A stretch of 64,000 nt of DNA, taken from Ridgeia piscesae (Eukaryota; Annelida; Polychaeta; Sabellida; Siboglinidae). The stretch is from NCBI GenBank assembly GCA_025642075.2, contig JAODUO010000043.1:491501-555500 (forward strand), given 5' to 3'. Position numbers and translations under genes: made by a program. Under the pieces are notes generated by a model. That model was not told the DNA's origin. It saw only the letters and a list, made by a program, of their open reading frames with translations, and ran no database searches. Numbering within the stretch: position 1 is the first letter of the stretch; every line of letters begins with the position of its first letter. Positions 51,801 to 64,000 of the stretch are shown here, piece by piece.

Positions 51801-53752
51801 CTGATTAACGATGACGATTCGCTTACTGCATCTACGGTCACTGTGACACTGGCCAAACAGGTTCACCACTGGCAGAGCCAGAGGTAGAGGAAGAAACTGA
51901 CCTGTTCTTGAAAACAGTTGCAAAAACATAATGGGGCTTGTTATGTGTACTTGATAACGTGGTAATTTAAGTTTTATATTTAAAAAAATATTGGTGTGAA
52001 CTGGGAAGTACAATTGTAATTTTAATTAATATTTTTTCTATTATTAGTGTTATTTTATTGTAATCATCTATACAGTTTTGATGCTAAATCACAATTATCT
52101 TTATGATAGAATTAATAATAAAAAGTTATAACAGTGAGGGTTCAGCTGTGCTGGCAGTGACACTATTATAAGTGATAGGTGTTTTTATATAATAATGACA
52201 TATTATTTGTATGTTTCATTTGTTTCAGCTGTATTTGTTGATGGTCATTTTAGGAGACACATTGACTTGAAATTAAGCTGCTATACTAAAGTGTATTTAC
52301 AAACAGCTGGGGTGAAGTACTGTTATTAATTTAAAATAATTCAGTTCAATTAATTTATTTATTTGTCACTAGGTATTTTACTGCAGTTGTCTTTATTGTT
52401 TTAATATTATATTACAGTTACCTTTTAGTTTTACAAGTTACAACAGTAATCAATTATATTGAAACTGTTGTTTGTGTACTTACATAAATTGAAAATTGCA
52501 TATTAATCATTGTTTGCATGACTATAAAATTGTCACATATTTCCCTACAAGTGATTTTTTTTTGTTTCTGTGGCATTAGTCTAAGTGGATAGTAGTGTTT
52601 CTTTGGAGATCTCTACTGTACTGAATTACACTTATAAGGTAAATTTCGAGTATCGATTAAAAATCTGGTATCGATTGATATCGAAGAATTCTGGTATTGA
52701 ACCAGTAATATATCGATCGGTATCAAAGAATTCTGGTATCGAACCAGTAATATATCGATCGGTATCGAAGAATTCTTATATCGAACCAACACTACTTCTG
52801 TTGCATACTGTGCTTCTACTGGGAACTGTGTTCTATGTGAAAATTTGACTTAATTACAACGTAAGTATCGAACAAAATTCAGGTATCGATCGGTATCGAA
52901 CAAAACCTGGTATCAAACCAGCACTAGACCACGGTGTTCCAAAATGTGGGTGCATTGCGACTTCGCGGTTGGAGCATTGCGACTTTGCGATTGGGGCATT
53001 GCGACTAGGCAGTAGGGGCATTGCGACTGGGGCATTCAGGCAGAGGGGCATTCCGATCATACTCCGTGTGCGTGTAACAGTAGCCTGATTGAATTTGAAT
53101 ATGACTAAAAAAATTACAGGGTCCACAGGCACCTTCAATGAATGATAATTATATTATCAACCATTCTATGGACTTGACACGTCAAATTTATACTAGGTGA
53201 GTTTCTGGGATTTGTCTTGTCTCCGACTTTTTTGTTTTTCAATTCTAAATAAATTGTCCAGGGGCTGGTTTCATGATGTGTATTTAAAGTTATACTGTTA
53301 CTTAGTGGCATGTGGTTGGGTAAAGTGCTATGTTTACTTATTGAAAAAACAACCAATTTAGTATGACAATTATCAAAGCGTTAAGAACTTTCTTGGCTGT
53401 TTCATGGTAACTGGCCCCACAATCGTGAGAATCAGAAAGATATCCGAACAGACGTTTTTGCAACTTGTTAACAAAGCAATTCCTGGAGGCACTGTTACGA
53501 ATTATACTGTGGATAATGCCGTACATATATGGTCCTGTTGTTAGCGTCGATTGGCAAATTTAGCGCCGTAAATTTAAACTGATGACAACAAGAAGAGCGT
53601 ACGGTTTGTTAAGTTTGCCTGGCGCAAAAATCGACGGAAATGAAATGAATTGCCAATTGGGTCACACATTGTCTGTGTTATGATGCGGACTGCTCTAAAA
53701 TGCACCAACTCATCTTATTACAACTTACCGCAGTTTTTCCTTTACCCGGCAT
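34051..53752 (-). CDS. CENPC: CENP-C homologue, inner kinetochore protein
   Basis: Fifteen coding exons, right to left: 53752-53729, 48925-48879, 47564-47476, 44155-43987, 43634-43590, 43128-40169, 39708-39652, 39146-38847, 38030-37896, 36476-36363, 36016-35939, 35723-35574, 35256-35081, 34552-34462, 34121-34051. They total 4506 nt (1501 aa, human 943). Features: N-terminal [14 protein letters not shown]...FELFDDYW (about 23-50), resembling the Mif2/CENP-C motif that contacts the Mis12 complex; a basic Ser-rich repeat region in the 2960-nt exon; the CENP-C motif [20 protein letters not shown] (about 1288-1307); [11 protein letters not shown]; and a cupin (about 1405-1501) with [38 protein letters not shown]. 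Known role: links CENP-A chromatin to the outer kinetochore. The C-terminal half is firm. Exons 1-2 and the exon 4 acceptor are inferred from phase and motif. Confidence 0.9.
34462..34552 (-). CDS. CENPC: CENP-C exon 14: cupin core
   Basis: Acceptor CTGTCCTCAG and donor GTGAGT. Encodes [20 protein letters not shown] and [10 protein letters not shown], the central strands of the Mif2/CENP-C cupin dimerisation domain. The final exon adds [20 protein letters not shown]. Confidence 0.93.
34553..34740. repeat. Degenerate 30-40 bp tandem repeat at the CENP-C exon 14 acceptor
   Basis: Five or six copies with the core ACAGTGACCATTAGCT(A/G)AC, starting about 13 bp from the splice site and fading leftward on the gene strand. 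Confidence 0.8.
35724..35850. repeat. Degenerate repeat of the CENP-C exon 12 polypyrimidine tract
   Basis: On the gene strand, four or five copies of phrases like CAAGTCTGTCTTCTCTGTG and CTGTCCTC(A/T)GTG(T)GACA precede the true acceptor TCTGTGTCACAG. The acceptor region itself is the last unit. Confidence 0.7.
36363..36476 (-). CDS. CENPC: CENP-C exon 10: CENP-C motif
   Basis: Encodes [20 protein letters not shown] then [16 protein letters not shown]. The arginine pair, the conserved Arg and the aromatic Trp of the CENP-A nucleosome-binding motif are present. The next exon continues with [12 protein letters not shown], as in vertebrate CENP-C. Confidence 0.95.
37068..37868. repeat. 17-bp minisatellite in CENP-C intron 9, about 47 copies
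   Basis: Unit ACACGGCTGTACACAAG with variants (GTAGACAAG, CAACTG). It begins about 27 bp beyond the donor of exon 9 (37896). Long ORFs on both strands here are products of the repeat. Confidence 0.95.
38031..38846. other. CENP-C intron 8
   Basis: AT-rich, with no supported feature. Confidence 0.5.
39147..40168. other. CENP-C introns 7 and 6, flanking a small exon
   Basis: Apart from coding exon 7 (39652-39708, [19 protein letters not shown]), this holds AT-rich introns with nothing further recognised. Confidence 0.55.
40169..43128 (-). CDS. CENPC: CENP-C exon 6: 2960-nt exon encoding basic Ser/Arg repeats and an acidic linker
   Basis: One open frame of about 986 codons between the acceptor TTTGGGCAG and donor GTAAGA. 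From about 42910 down to 41760, seven imperfect repeats of 45-62 residues start with SPRKRS or a variant ([21 protein letters not shown]). Each continues with a basic stretch ([10 protein letters not shown]), SSQES and an acidic [10 protein letters not shown] tail. SP-basic clusters suit CDK phosphorylation and minor-groove DNA contact, which is inference. The rest is Asp/Glu/Ser-rich with Lys-rich blocks, probably disordered. No recognisable domain was seen. Confidence 0.9.
44156..45388. other. CENP-C intron 3, left part
   Basis: A perfect 16-bp inverted repeat, ATTTTGCGGGAGGTCT, lies at 44794-44809 and 45095-45110 (reverse complement), 285 bp apart. This suggests a decayed mobile element. 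No complete element could be bounded. Confidence 0.5.
45389..45697 (-). pseudogene. Transposase-associated protein fragment
   Basis: An open frame of about 100 codons contains [37 protein letters not shown] and LGVSPGAE. It resembles the NxNESxNxxxW C-terminal module found in multicopy, Mutator-like transposase proteins of aquatic invertebrates. No upstream catalytic domain is in frame, and it sits inside a CENP-C intron, so it is probably a mobile-element relic. Assignment is from remembered motifs only. Confidence 0.5.
45778..45900. repeat. (TA)n/(CA)n compound microsatellite
   Basis: Two TA runs separated by CATAGGTATATACCTATG, a short palindrome, followed by a CA run. Confidence 0.93.
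46230..46860. other. GC- and CpG-rich island inside CENP-C intron 3
   Basis: A sharp rise in GC and CpG within AT-rich surroundings. It has two perfect short hairpins (46265-46281, CACTGTC/GACAGTG; 46297-46313, CGTAGGC/GCCTACG) and two ATTGG inverted CCAAT boxes (GTGATTGGCTGG near 46547, GGTGATTGGATAG near 46656). It could be an alternative promoter, the 5' region of a mobile element linked to the relic at 45389-45697, or another inserted segment. Confidence 0.55.
47624..48754. mobile_element. Non-autonomous piggyBac-like element
   Basis: The left end CCCATTTTATCCGGAA and the right end read inward, CCCATTTTATCCTGAA, match at 15 of 16 positions. Each is flanked outside by TTAA (47620-47623 and 48755-48758), the piggyBac target site. 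A subterminal 32-bp motif (TTTATCCGGAATACGATTCT...) is present twice at the left end. A short ATG frame near 47872 (MASSRKDR then stop) may be a transposase N-terminal relic. 1131 bp, no intact transposase. It lies in CENP-C intron 2. Confidence 0.88.
48980..49215. repeat. 19-bp minisatellite, left segment
   Basis: Unit GAGTAGAGGGCACAGACAG with variants (CATAGAGAC, CAGCAG), about 12 copies. It starts about 50 bp upstream of the CENP-C exon 2 acceptor on the gene strand. It continues at 50805-51170 after an inserted element. Confidence 0.94.
49216..50804. mobile_element. hAT-like TIR element inserted in the 19-bp minisatellite
   Basis: The ends CAGGGGTCGAAAT and, inward from the right, CAGGGGTAGAAAT match at 12 of 13 positions. 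CAGGGGT termini are common in the hAT superfamily. Subterminal GGCAGTCC/GGACTGCC motifs recur in both orientations at both ends. GAGGG flanks both ends, but a full 8-bp hAT duplication is not evident. A short frame near 50360-50466 ([20 protein letters not shown]) ends in a stop and may be a coding remnant. 1589 bp. Confidence 0.72.
50805..51170. repeat. 19-bp minisatellite, right segment
   Basis: About 19 further copies of the same unit as at 48980-49215, with CACAGAGAG and CATAGAGAG variants. It ends exactly where a second TIR element begins. Confidence 0.94.
51171..52794. mobile_element. Second hAT-like TIR element
   Basis: The left end TAGTGGTGGTTCGATAT and the inward right end TAGTGTTGGTTCGATAT match at 16 of 17 positions. 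Subterminal GGTATCGAA/TTCGATACC motifs are dense at both ends, including two direct copies at the right. A further degenerate end (GTATCAAACCAGCACTA, 52909-52925) lies just beyond, so the boundary may be 52925 or a second copy may be nested. No target duplication and no intact transposase were seen. Confidence 0.7.
52955..53062. repeat. Degenerate GGGGCATTGCGACT repeat
   Basis: Five or six copies of (G)GGGCATT(G/C)CGA(C/T) at 15-30 bp spacing, in CENP-C intron 1 next to the hAT-like remnants. Confidence 0.75.
53621..53630 (-). promoter_or_regulatory. E2F-like site near the CENP-C start
   Basis: The gene strand reads TTTTTGCGCC, matching the E2F consensus, about 100 bp into intron 1. A TTTGAA (CHR-like) hexamer lies at 53861-53866, about 110 bp upstream of the start codon. 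Both are short motifs that can occur by chance. Confidence 0.3.
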
Positions 53753-56218
<2,466 letters not shown>

Positions 56219-59200
56219 ATGTTGGCGTCTACGAGAGATCGCCGATGCAATGCGGGTAACCGTATGGGCAAGTTACTTGAGGCAGAAGATGAAGACGATT
56301 TCTACAAAACTACCTACGGTGGATTCGAAGAGGTCTGATATTGCACTTGCTGTAGTCTTGTCTGTCTTAAATTTAATCTTTCTACTATTTTACCATACAC
56401 TTTAGACCAGGGTTAGGGTTAGTAATTTTATACTTGGGCACTTATTTAAGTGCATTTTAATACCTGAACTTGTACTTTGTCAATGTAACTAAATATACTT
56501 GTTCTTGACCTAATGCAATTGAAGTTGTGTTTGAACAAAATGTATGCTTGACATTAACCCTGCAGTTCAGACATACACAAATATTCAACAAACAGTTTTT
56601 TATTTACAGCTGTATTCGATACAAGCTATAATGAGTGAAGCTATGTATTTTTCTAGCCCAGAAATACTATGAATCTTGACGTACAATTACATATTGAATT
56701 ACTAAGAATAATAAAATATAAATATTCCATTTTTATTTGATAATGAACCGTATTATATAATTGACCTTTTAAGTTGTGCATTGTGAAACAAGTTAGATTG
56801 ACACATGGCTAATTTATTTACTACAGCTGTAATATCCTTTGAAACAGGAAGCTGACGACAATGATTACCAGTCAGAGGCGTCTCTGTCGGATGATGTTGA
56901 CACAGACTTCAGTATTGATGAGAACGATGAGGTGCACAGTGACGACGATGATGAGCCTAGGCGCAAAAAGAGACTTGTCACAAAAGCTTACAAGGTACAG
57001 TGTCATTGTGAATTGGTTTCAAAAATGAATCGGCAGTAATGTTCTTAAATTTGCCGAATAATTTGATTGGAAGTGTGTGCTTGACAGGGATGTACAGGAA
57101 TGTCTTTTTTTCTTCAAATCATTGCATGTTAGAAAAATATAAGCAAAAAACAAAACAATTTCTAACTTTTAGCAGGCCAATTAAAGTCGCATTATACAAA
57201 TAAAGTCTAGTTAACATTTAGCTATTCATACAGAACAAACTAATTTTAAAGCTCCCTTTCCTCATTCTGAATAATTAATTATGTTTACAAACATTTATGT
57301 ACATTCACTATGAGTATGAAATTCATATGTAACCTGCTTTTGTCGTAGTCAATATAGACTTTGACCTCTGCCTTTCATACATTCTGCATGACTTATGTAA
57401 ATCTTGTTATATCTGGTTTGTAGAGCATTGTTTGTATCCTTTGTCTGTTTATTTTATTATTTGCGGCATCACCAAGAAGTGAGAGATCCTTGTTTAAAGG
57501 TGTCCCTGTCTGTTTGTGACAGGAGCCAGTGAAGAAACCAGAAACAGACAAAGAGGAACAGAAGAAACCAAAGAAAAAGAAAAGGAAGTTAGAGAGGTCG
57601 ATGGTGCAGATTTACCAGTCAAATGGTGAGTGACACAAAGCTCTTTAGAAGCTGCCATTGTAGTCCATCAGAGGTGTATCTGATGGTGTCACAATGTTAC
57701 AGATGTGATGTTATTGCAAAGTATTCGTCATAGTAAATTACTCTAGGAGACTGTTTTCTGCATCTGTGTGGATTGAGGTATGTACCAAGTTTTGACAGAA
57801 TTTTGTTTGTCTAAGGCAACACAATGCAACTACCCCCAACACAACTACCCCCCTTAGTATGTTTAGACATGAATATTTTCAGACAATTTTTTTTCCGGCA
57901 AATAAGAATAACATTTCTAATGTCTGAATAGATGTAATCTGTTTGCCACTTTTGTTTACTTTCCAAGTTTCACATCCACACAGTAACACTGATTTCTCCA
58001 GGGCATTGCATAATTTGAATTTAGTTCGTAATACGTATATATATGAGTTCCATATCAGTTTGATTCTCACGAATGATATCCTTGCGTTTTGTATTATGTC
58101 ATCAGATAGTAATTGTGATATCAGTAAATGAGGTCCACAGGGGATTGGTTCAGTGTGTGTTGCTTGTGTCAGAGCGACGCAACTTGCGCAAGTCGACGGT
58201 TGAGAAGGCGAAGGAGACGGAGGAGCGAGGGAAGGTGCTGGAGGCGAAGACGAAGCTGATGAAGGACTTTGCCAAGAGGAAGAACCTGTCTGATGTACGT
58301 CGTCTCACCCAGGAGGAGCTGCTGGCCGAGGCAAAGATCACTGAGAAACAGAACCTGCGCTCGCTGGGTGAGTCTCATCACATGAGGCGCAGTGGTCTAG
58401 AGTTGTACCACCAGAGATTATATCAAGAGGAATGTTGTTTAAAAATTTGGCAAATTTTCACATTTTATTGTAAGACACTAAAATGATTGGTTCCTTATCC
58501 GGTGTTTTTGTACCCCTGGGAAAGTAAATGATCTGATATTATAAAGTACAAATTATCTATAAAAAAAACACAAACAGCCATTGCATTAGCAGAGCAGCCA
58601 AAACATGCACTGATATTGGAATAACGTGCCACGTTTAGATGTATACAGTTGTATATAATAATAATAATACAGACGTTTTATGCACCAATACCAAAGATCA
58701 AGCTCAGTGGTGCAAGAAAGCCATGAGACTAACCAATCTCTTTATCATAAACAATGCACCATCGACAGACAGTGCTACAAAGCTAAGGAGGAAAGGCAGT
58801 ATTAAAGAGAGTGAAATGAAACTATATTTCCTTCTAATTTAACGCTAACAAGAAGCGAATTCCACACAGTTGGTGCAGCAATCAAGAAAGCTCTGGTTCC
58901 AGCATTCGTTTTCATCAGAGGAATGTAAATGTTATTAATGGTTGATTGTAGCTGTCTGGGATTTCTTGCTGGAGTGAGCATCGGATTCAGTTATGCTGGT
59001 TGTGTAGATGACCATGTATTACATTTTTCCAGAGATGTACCAGCGACTAGAGTCAGAGAAGAAGAAGGCACGAGTGAAGAAGAACGTGTTTAAAGGCGCT
59101 GTCATCAGGTATCAGTCAGTGACAATGCCTCTCATAGAGGAACTGCCAACAGAAACAGAGATCAACGTAGTTGGAGAAACGTCAGAAGACAAAAATGGTG

Positions 59201-59974
59201 ACAGGTAAATGATGGTTTACTTTCATATGTGTCACTCTCATCCACTGACCAGGCTCAGCATAGGTGTATGTAACTGGAAGAACCCACATAATTCCTCCTC
59301 CATCTCTACTGTTGTGAGTAGCACCATGTCTGCTTAGAAATCCAGTTCTGCTCTTTAAAATAAATTTTGCTCCTTAATTAGTTGTGATATGATATAAATC
59401 AAACACCAGGATGCGCTACTGGGAAACTGATGCTTGGTCAAGTATTAACCGTGTTTCATGGTAGCAATTATTGTTCTAAGACTTTGGTAGTGGCATTAGG
59501 TAAGTGTCTGTGATATAATCTCACCATCATCTGTTCATCCCTCTGAAGAATTATAATTGTTTTACATCATGTCACCCACTTAAACACTACAACAGAATGT
59601 AACCAGAAACAACACACTACAATAGGTGACTAATTCATGTGGTTTCATGTTCCAGTGAGCAAACGATACTCAAGCCTTGTCTGAACGCGAGTGAGAAATG
59701 TGAACGTACATTCATCACGTTCACAGATGAGAAAGTGTTCAGAGAATACTTCCCCCACAGGCGAGTGAAGACTCCCGCCAGACAGTACTGCCCAGTGACA
59801 CGACTGCCAGCTAAATATTTTGATCCGGTCACACGGACTCCATACTCGACGGCCAAAGCCTTCAGGTTGATCCGAGATGCCTACGTGCAACAACTCAAAG
59901 GGAAGAAGAAAGGGGATATGACGTCTGGACACAAGGCGAAGTCACAACAGATTCAACTCATCCAGAAGATGTAG
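56219..59974 (+). CDS. VPS72: VPS72 / YL1, H2A.Z chaperone subunit of SRCAP and TIP60 complexes
   Basis: Six coding exons: 56219-56332, 56848-56994, 57523-57625, 58173-58367, 59033-59204, 59656-59974. Phases close to 1050 nt, 349 aa (human 364). The N-terminal NAGNRMGKLLEAEDEDDFYK and TTYGGFEE, then the acidic DDVDTDFSIDENDEVHSDDD and EPRRKKRLVTKAYK, form the YL1 N-terminal H2A.Z-H2B-binding segment. LTQEELLAEAKITEKQNLRS and the C-terminal YL1_C domain (about 265-325: CPVTRLPAKYFDPVTRTPYS, TAKAFRLIRDAY) complete the family pattern. Known role: delivers H2A.Z to chromatin through SRCAP and TIP60/p400. The first donor, GTCTGA, is weak beyond GT. The ATG is the first in frame, with TAG four codons before it. 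Confidence 0.94.
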
Positions 59975-59983
59975 TTGACAGAC

Positions 59984-62430
59984 TGTATTACATGAGGGTA
60001 CACCGGAGTTGTAATACCTGGGGCAGTGCAGGCTGTATTACTTGAGGGTACACCGGAGTTGTAATACCTGGGGCAGTCCAGGCTGTATTACTTGAGGGTA
60101 CACCGGAGTTGTAATACCTGGGGCAGTCCAGGCTGTATTACATGAGGGTACACCGGAGTTGTAATATCTGGGGCAGTCCAGACTGTATTACATGAGGGTA
60201 CACCGGAGTTGTAATATCTGGGGCAGTCCAGACTGTATTACACGAGGGTACACCGGAGTTGTAATATCTGGGGCAGTCCAGACTGTATTACACGAGGGTA
60301 CACCGGAGTTGTAATATCTGGGGCAGTCCAGGCTGTATTACACGAGGGTACACCGGAGTTGTAATATCTGGGGCAGTCCAGACTGTATTACATGAGGGTA
60401 CACCGGAGTTGTAATACCTGGGGCAGTCCAGGCTGTATTACACGAGGGTACACCGGAGTTGTAATATCTGGGGCAGTCCAGACTGTATTACATGAGGGTA
60501 CACCGGAGTTGTAATATCTGGGGCAGTCCAGACTGTATTACACGAGGGTACACCGGAGTTGTAATATCTGGGGCAGTCCAGACTGTATTACATGAGGGTA
60601 CACCGGAGTTGTAATATCTGGGGCAGTCCAGACTGTATTACATGAGGGTACACCGGAGTTGTAATATCTGGGGCAGTCCAGACTGTATTACACGAGGGTA
60701 CACCGGAGTTGTAATATCTGGGGCAGTCCAGACTGTATTACACGGGTACACCGGAGTTGTAATATCTGGGGCAGTCCAGACTGTATTACACGAGGGTACA
60801 CCGGAGTTGTAATATCTGGGGCAGTCCAGACTGTATTACACGAGGGTACACGGGAGTTGTAATATCTGGGGCAGTCCAGACTGTATTACACGAGGGTACA
60901 CCGGAGTTGTAATATCTGGGGCAGTCCAGACTGTATTACACGAGGGTACACGGGAGTTGTAATATCTGGGGCAGTCCAGACTGTATTACACGAGGGTACA
61001 CCGGAGTTGTAATATCTGGGGCAGTCCAGACTGTATTACACGAGGGTACACCGGAGTTGTAATATCTGGGGCAGTCCAGACTGTATTACACGAGGGTACA
61101 CCGGAGTTGTAATATCTGGGGCAGTCCAGACTGTATTACACGAGGGTACACCGGAGTTGTAATATCTGGGGCAGTCCAGACTGTATTACACGAGGGTACA
61201 CCGGAGTTGTAATATCTGGGGCAGTCCAGACTGTATTACACGAGGGTACACCGGAGTTGTAATATCTGGGGCAGTCCAGACTGTATTACACGAGGGTACA
61301 CCGGAGTTGTAATATCTGGGGCAGTCCAGACTGTATTACACGAGGGTACACCGGAGTTGTAATATCTGGGGCAGTCCAGACTGTATTACACGAGGGTACA
61401 CCGGAGTTGTAATATCTGGGGCAGTCCAGACTGTATTACACGAGGGTACACCGGAGTTGTAATATCTGGGGCAGTCCAGACTGTATTACACGAGGGTACA
61501 CGGAGTTGTAATATCTGGGGCAGTCCAGACTGTATTACACGAGGGTACACCGGAGTTGTAATATCTGGGGCAGTCCAGACTGTATTACACGAGGGTACAC
61601 CGGAGTTGTAATATCTGGGGCAGTCCAGACTGTATTACACGAGGGTACACCGGAGTTGTAATATCTGGGGCAGTCCAGACTGTATTACACGAGGGTACAC
61701 CGGAGTTGTAATATCTGGGGCAGTCCAGACTGTATTACACGAGGGTACACCGGAGTTGTAATATCTGGGGCAGTCCAGACTGTATTACACGAGGGTACAC
61801 CGGAGTTGTAATATCTGGGGCAGTCCAGACTGTATTACACGAGGGTACACCGGAGTTGTAATATCTGGGGCAGTCCAGACTGTATTACACGAGGGTACAC
61901 CGGAGTTGTAATATCTGGGGCAGTCCAGACTGTATTACACGAGGGTACACGGGAGTTGTAATATCTGGGGCAGTCCAGACTGTATTACACGAGGGTACAC
62001 CGGAGTTGTAATATCTGGGGCAGTCCAGACTGTATTACACGAGGGTACACCGGAGTTGTAATATCTGGGGCAGTCCAGACTGTATTACACGAGGGTACAC
62101 CGGAGTTGTAATATCTGGGGCAGTCCAGACTGTATTACACGAGGGTACACCGGAGTTGTAATATCTGGGGCAGTCCAGACTGTATTACACGAGGGTACAC
62201 CGGAGTTGTAATATCTGGGGCAGTCCAGACTGTATTACACGAGGGTACACCGGAGTTGTAATATCTGGGGCAGTGCAGGCTGTATTACACGAGGGTACAC
62301 CGGAGTTGTAATATCTGGGGCAGTCCAGACTGTATTACACGAGGGTACACCGGAGTTGTAATATCTGGGGCAGTCCAGACTGTATTACACGAGGGTACAC
62401 CGGAGTTGTAATATCTGGGGCATTCAGGTG
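59984..62430 (+). repeat. 50-bp minisatellite starting just after the VPS72 stop codon
   Basis: About 49 copies of a unit with GACTGTATTACACGAGGGTA, CACCGGAGTTGTAATATCTG and GGGCAGTCCA. The first copies have CATGAGG/CTTGAGG and AATACCTGG, and the bulk are nearly identical. The array begins within about 10 bp of the stop and ends before the poly(A) signal AATAAA at 62598-62603, so it probably makes up most of a roughly 2.6-kb 3' UTR. Confidence 0.95.
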
Positions 62431-62597
62431 GCATCAGACTGGCTAATCAGGTTTCTTCAGGGAATTTGTTCCACTTGACAAAGATACTTATTAGTGTCTA
62501 CATTGTGTAATTTTATGATTTCTCTCAGTTGATATGGGTATCCTTCCTCAATCTGTTACCTCACGAGGAGTTGTCTGTAAACACGATTCAACTTGTA

Positions 62598-62634
62598 AAT
62601 AAATCACACTACATGACTGTACATTAACTTTATT
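62598..62634. terminator. Convergent poly(A) signals of VPS72 (+) and the next gene (-)
   Basis: AATAAA on the + strand at 62598-62603 and its reverse complement TTTATT at 62629-62634 are only 25 bp apart. This fits two transcripts ending tail to tail with slightly overlapping ends. Confidence 0.6.
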
Positions 62635-62639
62635 TCTCA

Positions 62640-63826
62640 TCCGACTGTGCAGCCTGCATCAAACATCTGACACACAGTGCACACAGTTAGCAATGTTTTG
62701 ATGTTCTCTTCAAATATACACATAAACATTAGCACGTATCAGTCTGGTACATCATCTATCCTTTTTATCACGGTTTGCTGTCACTGATCACAACATACAG
62801 CAGTTAGCTTTCAATAAATAAAAAGGTCACTTCAATTACTTAACATCCTGCAAAACAGCAACATACATTAATATGTAGATACACGTATTTATACATTGTG
62901 TATCTGACAAGCTGCTTGGCAGTTACCACTGTTGGTAATACAGCTAAAACACCTGTTTGTTGCGTGTATCGAGTATTTGACTTGTGTAGTCCCTGCTCAA
63001 CAATCCAGTGAAGATGTTTTCAACAGATGTACAAATGAATGTCATAAACTTTAAAATATCACAGACTAAACAATAGCATTGTGATGGAACATTAACTTAA
63101 CTATTATCTCATTCGCCACAATGCATGCATCAGACAATAACATTATTATGTACATGAAGATCTGACACTGGATAAAAACTTCTAAACTTAAAACCTCCAT
63201 GCCTAAAGGAATTACGATACTCTATCCAGACACTTCCAATCAACCTGGAGACAATACTACTTAGTACTACCAAGGGTGGCAGTAGGATGTGTTGACTAAA
63301 CCCAATTATTTCACAATTTCTATTGATATGTTACCCCTCCCACAAACACTACATTGACCTGTAACCATGAACCAGCAACTTATTTCTTTATTCACTGTTT
63401 TATATAAACCTATTGCATAGGTGACCCGCTCGACAATCTATTGTTGGTGTCTAAATTATCGACCTCATTACCATTGACATGTATTAATTATATATATATA
63501 TATATACATTTGTGTTGGAGACAAATATTTCCGTGTTTGCAAGGTACATGTATTCTGATATCTATTATCCTGTGCTTGTGAACTACTTTGACCTAACTGT
63601 CAAAACCTGAAACATCACAGCACTACAGAATGCACCCAACTGATAAAACGAAGACCAACACAGATGCATTCCAATGGCAGACATAAATACCTGGACGACT
63701 TCCCCCAAACTATGGACACGTCTCACATGGCACTGACCAATGACACAACAAGACAATGGACGGACCCTGACTACCTCCACACCACCCTTCACAGCCTTGC
63801 TACCCCTCCCAAACCCTTTCCCCCTT
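62640..63826 (-). other. Probable 3' UTR of the gene at the right edge
   Basis: Non-coding on inspection, with a short TATATA run at 63490. It lies between the minus-strand poly(A) signal and the stop codon at 63829-63827. Confidence 0.45.
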
Positions 63827-63931
63827 CTATCCCTCCCAGCCATCGTCAAAGATATTCTGTGGTCGTGACTGGTACTGTTCTTGGAACTCTGGCCCAAGTT
63901 TCTCCAGGTCTGACTGATCGTGGATGACCCC
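63827..63931 (-). CDS. Terminal exon of an unidentified gene, 34-residue C-terminus
   Basis: After a good acceptor (TTTTTTCCACCAG) a phase-0 frame reads GVIHDQSDLEKLGPEFQEQY then QSRPQNIFDDGWEG and TAG. The peptide is charged, ends in a Trp/Asp motif and looks like a real C-terminal tail rather than a chance frame, but I do not recognise the family. The rest of the gene lies right of the window. Confidence 0.55.
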   Translation of the reverse strand, partial: GVIHDQSDLEKLGPEFQEQYQSRPQNIFDDGWEG

Positions 63932-64000
63932 CTGGTGGAAAAAAGTGCTAATTAGTTGCTAGCTCAATTAATTACTCAACATCAGAATTAGACACATAGT

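Noticed and set aside
63583..63927. 104-residue minus-strand and 87-residue plus-strand ORFs at the right edge
   Set aside because: They are in other frames than the terminal exon at 63827-63931, which has a proper acceptor and a better C-terminus.

Overview
This is a window of animal nuclear DNA. Genes are split by GT-AG introns, the coding exons match metazoan families, and there is no bacterial-style operon structure. The DNA is AT-rich and carries many minisatellites, microsatellites, a tRNA-derived SINE and several terminal-inverted-repeat (TIR) DNA transposons. The protein families and repeat style suggest a marine invertebrate (a lophotrochozoan such as a mollusc would fit), but the species cannot be read from the sequence.

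Layout, left to right. 1-4135: two large tandem arrays in the last intron of a multi-PDZ scaffold gene (PATJ/MPDZ type). Its terminal PDZ exon is 4306-4579 (+), and a broken copy of part of that exon lies at 5615-5690. 7324-18402 (-): complete TRIM23 (RING, B-boxes, coiled coil, ARF GTPase), 10 coding exons, 565 aa. 18829-32622 (+): complete TRAPPC13 (TRAPP complex subunit), 11 coding exons, 432 aa. These two are head to head, with 426 bp between start codons, as in vertebrates. 34051-53752 (-): CENP-C homologue, reconstructed as 15 coding exons and 1501 aa, with an N-terminal Mif2-like motif, a long basic repeat region, the CENP-C motif and a C-terminal cupin. 56219-59974 (+): complete VPS72/YL1, 6 coding exons, 349 aa, followed by a 50-bp minisatellite in its presumed 3' UTR. 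63827-63931 (-): terminal coding exon of an unidentified gene that continues to the right.

The exon models were built by hand from GT/AG sites, reading phase and remembered family sequences. All phases close: coding totals are 1698, 1299, 4506 and 1050 nt, each divisible by 3.

The most unusual pattern is that several minisatellites are built out of splice junctions. A 21-bp array repeats the 3' splice site and first bases of TRIM23 exon 9. A 60-bp array repeats the 3' splice site and first 32 nt of TRAPPC13 exon 6. A 46-bp array of about 55 copies repeats the end of TRAPPC13 exon 7 together with its 5' splice site. Smaller degenerate arrays abut two CENP-C acceptors, and the VPS72 array starts within about 10 bp of the stop codon. 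Each copy of the three main arrays carries a decoy splice site, and in the two TRAPPC13 arrays using the wrong copy brings in an in-frame stop.

Mobile DNA includes a TTAA-flanked piggyBac-like element, a TTAA-flanked MITE, a TA-flanked TIR element, two hAT-like elements both inserted after the same bases of a 19-bp minisatellite unit, a SINE, and a transposase-like relic.
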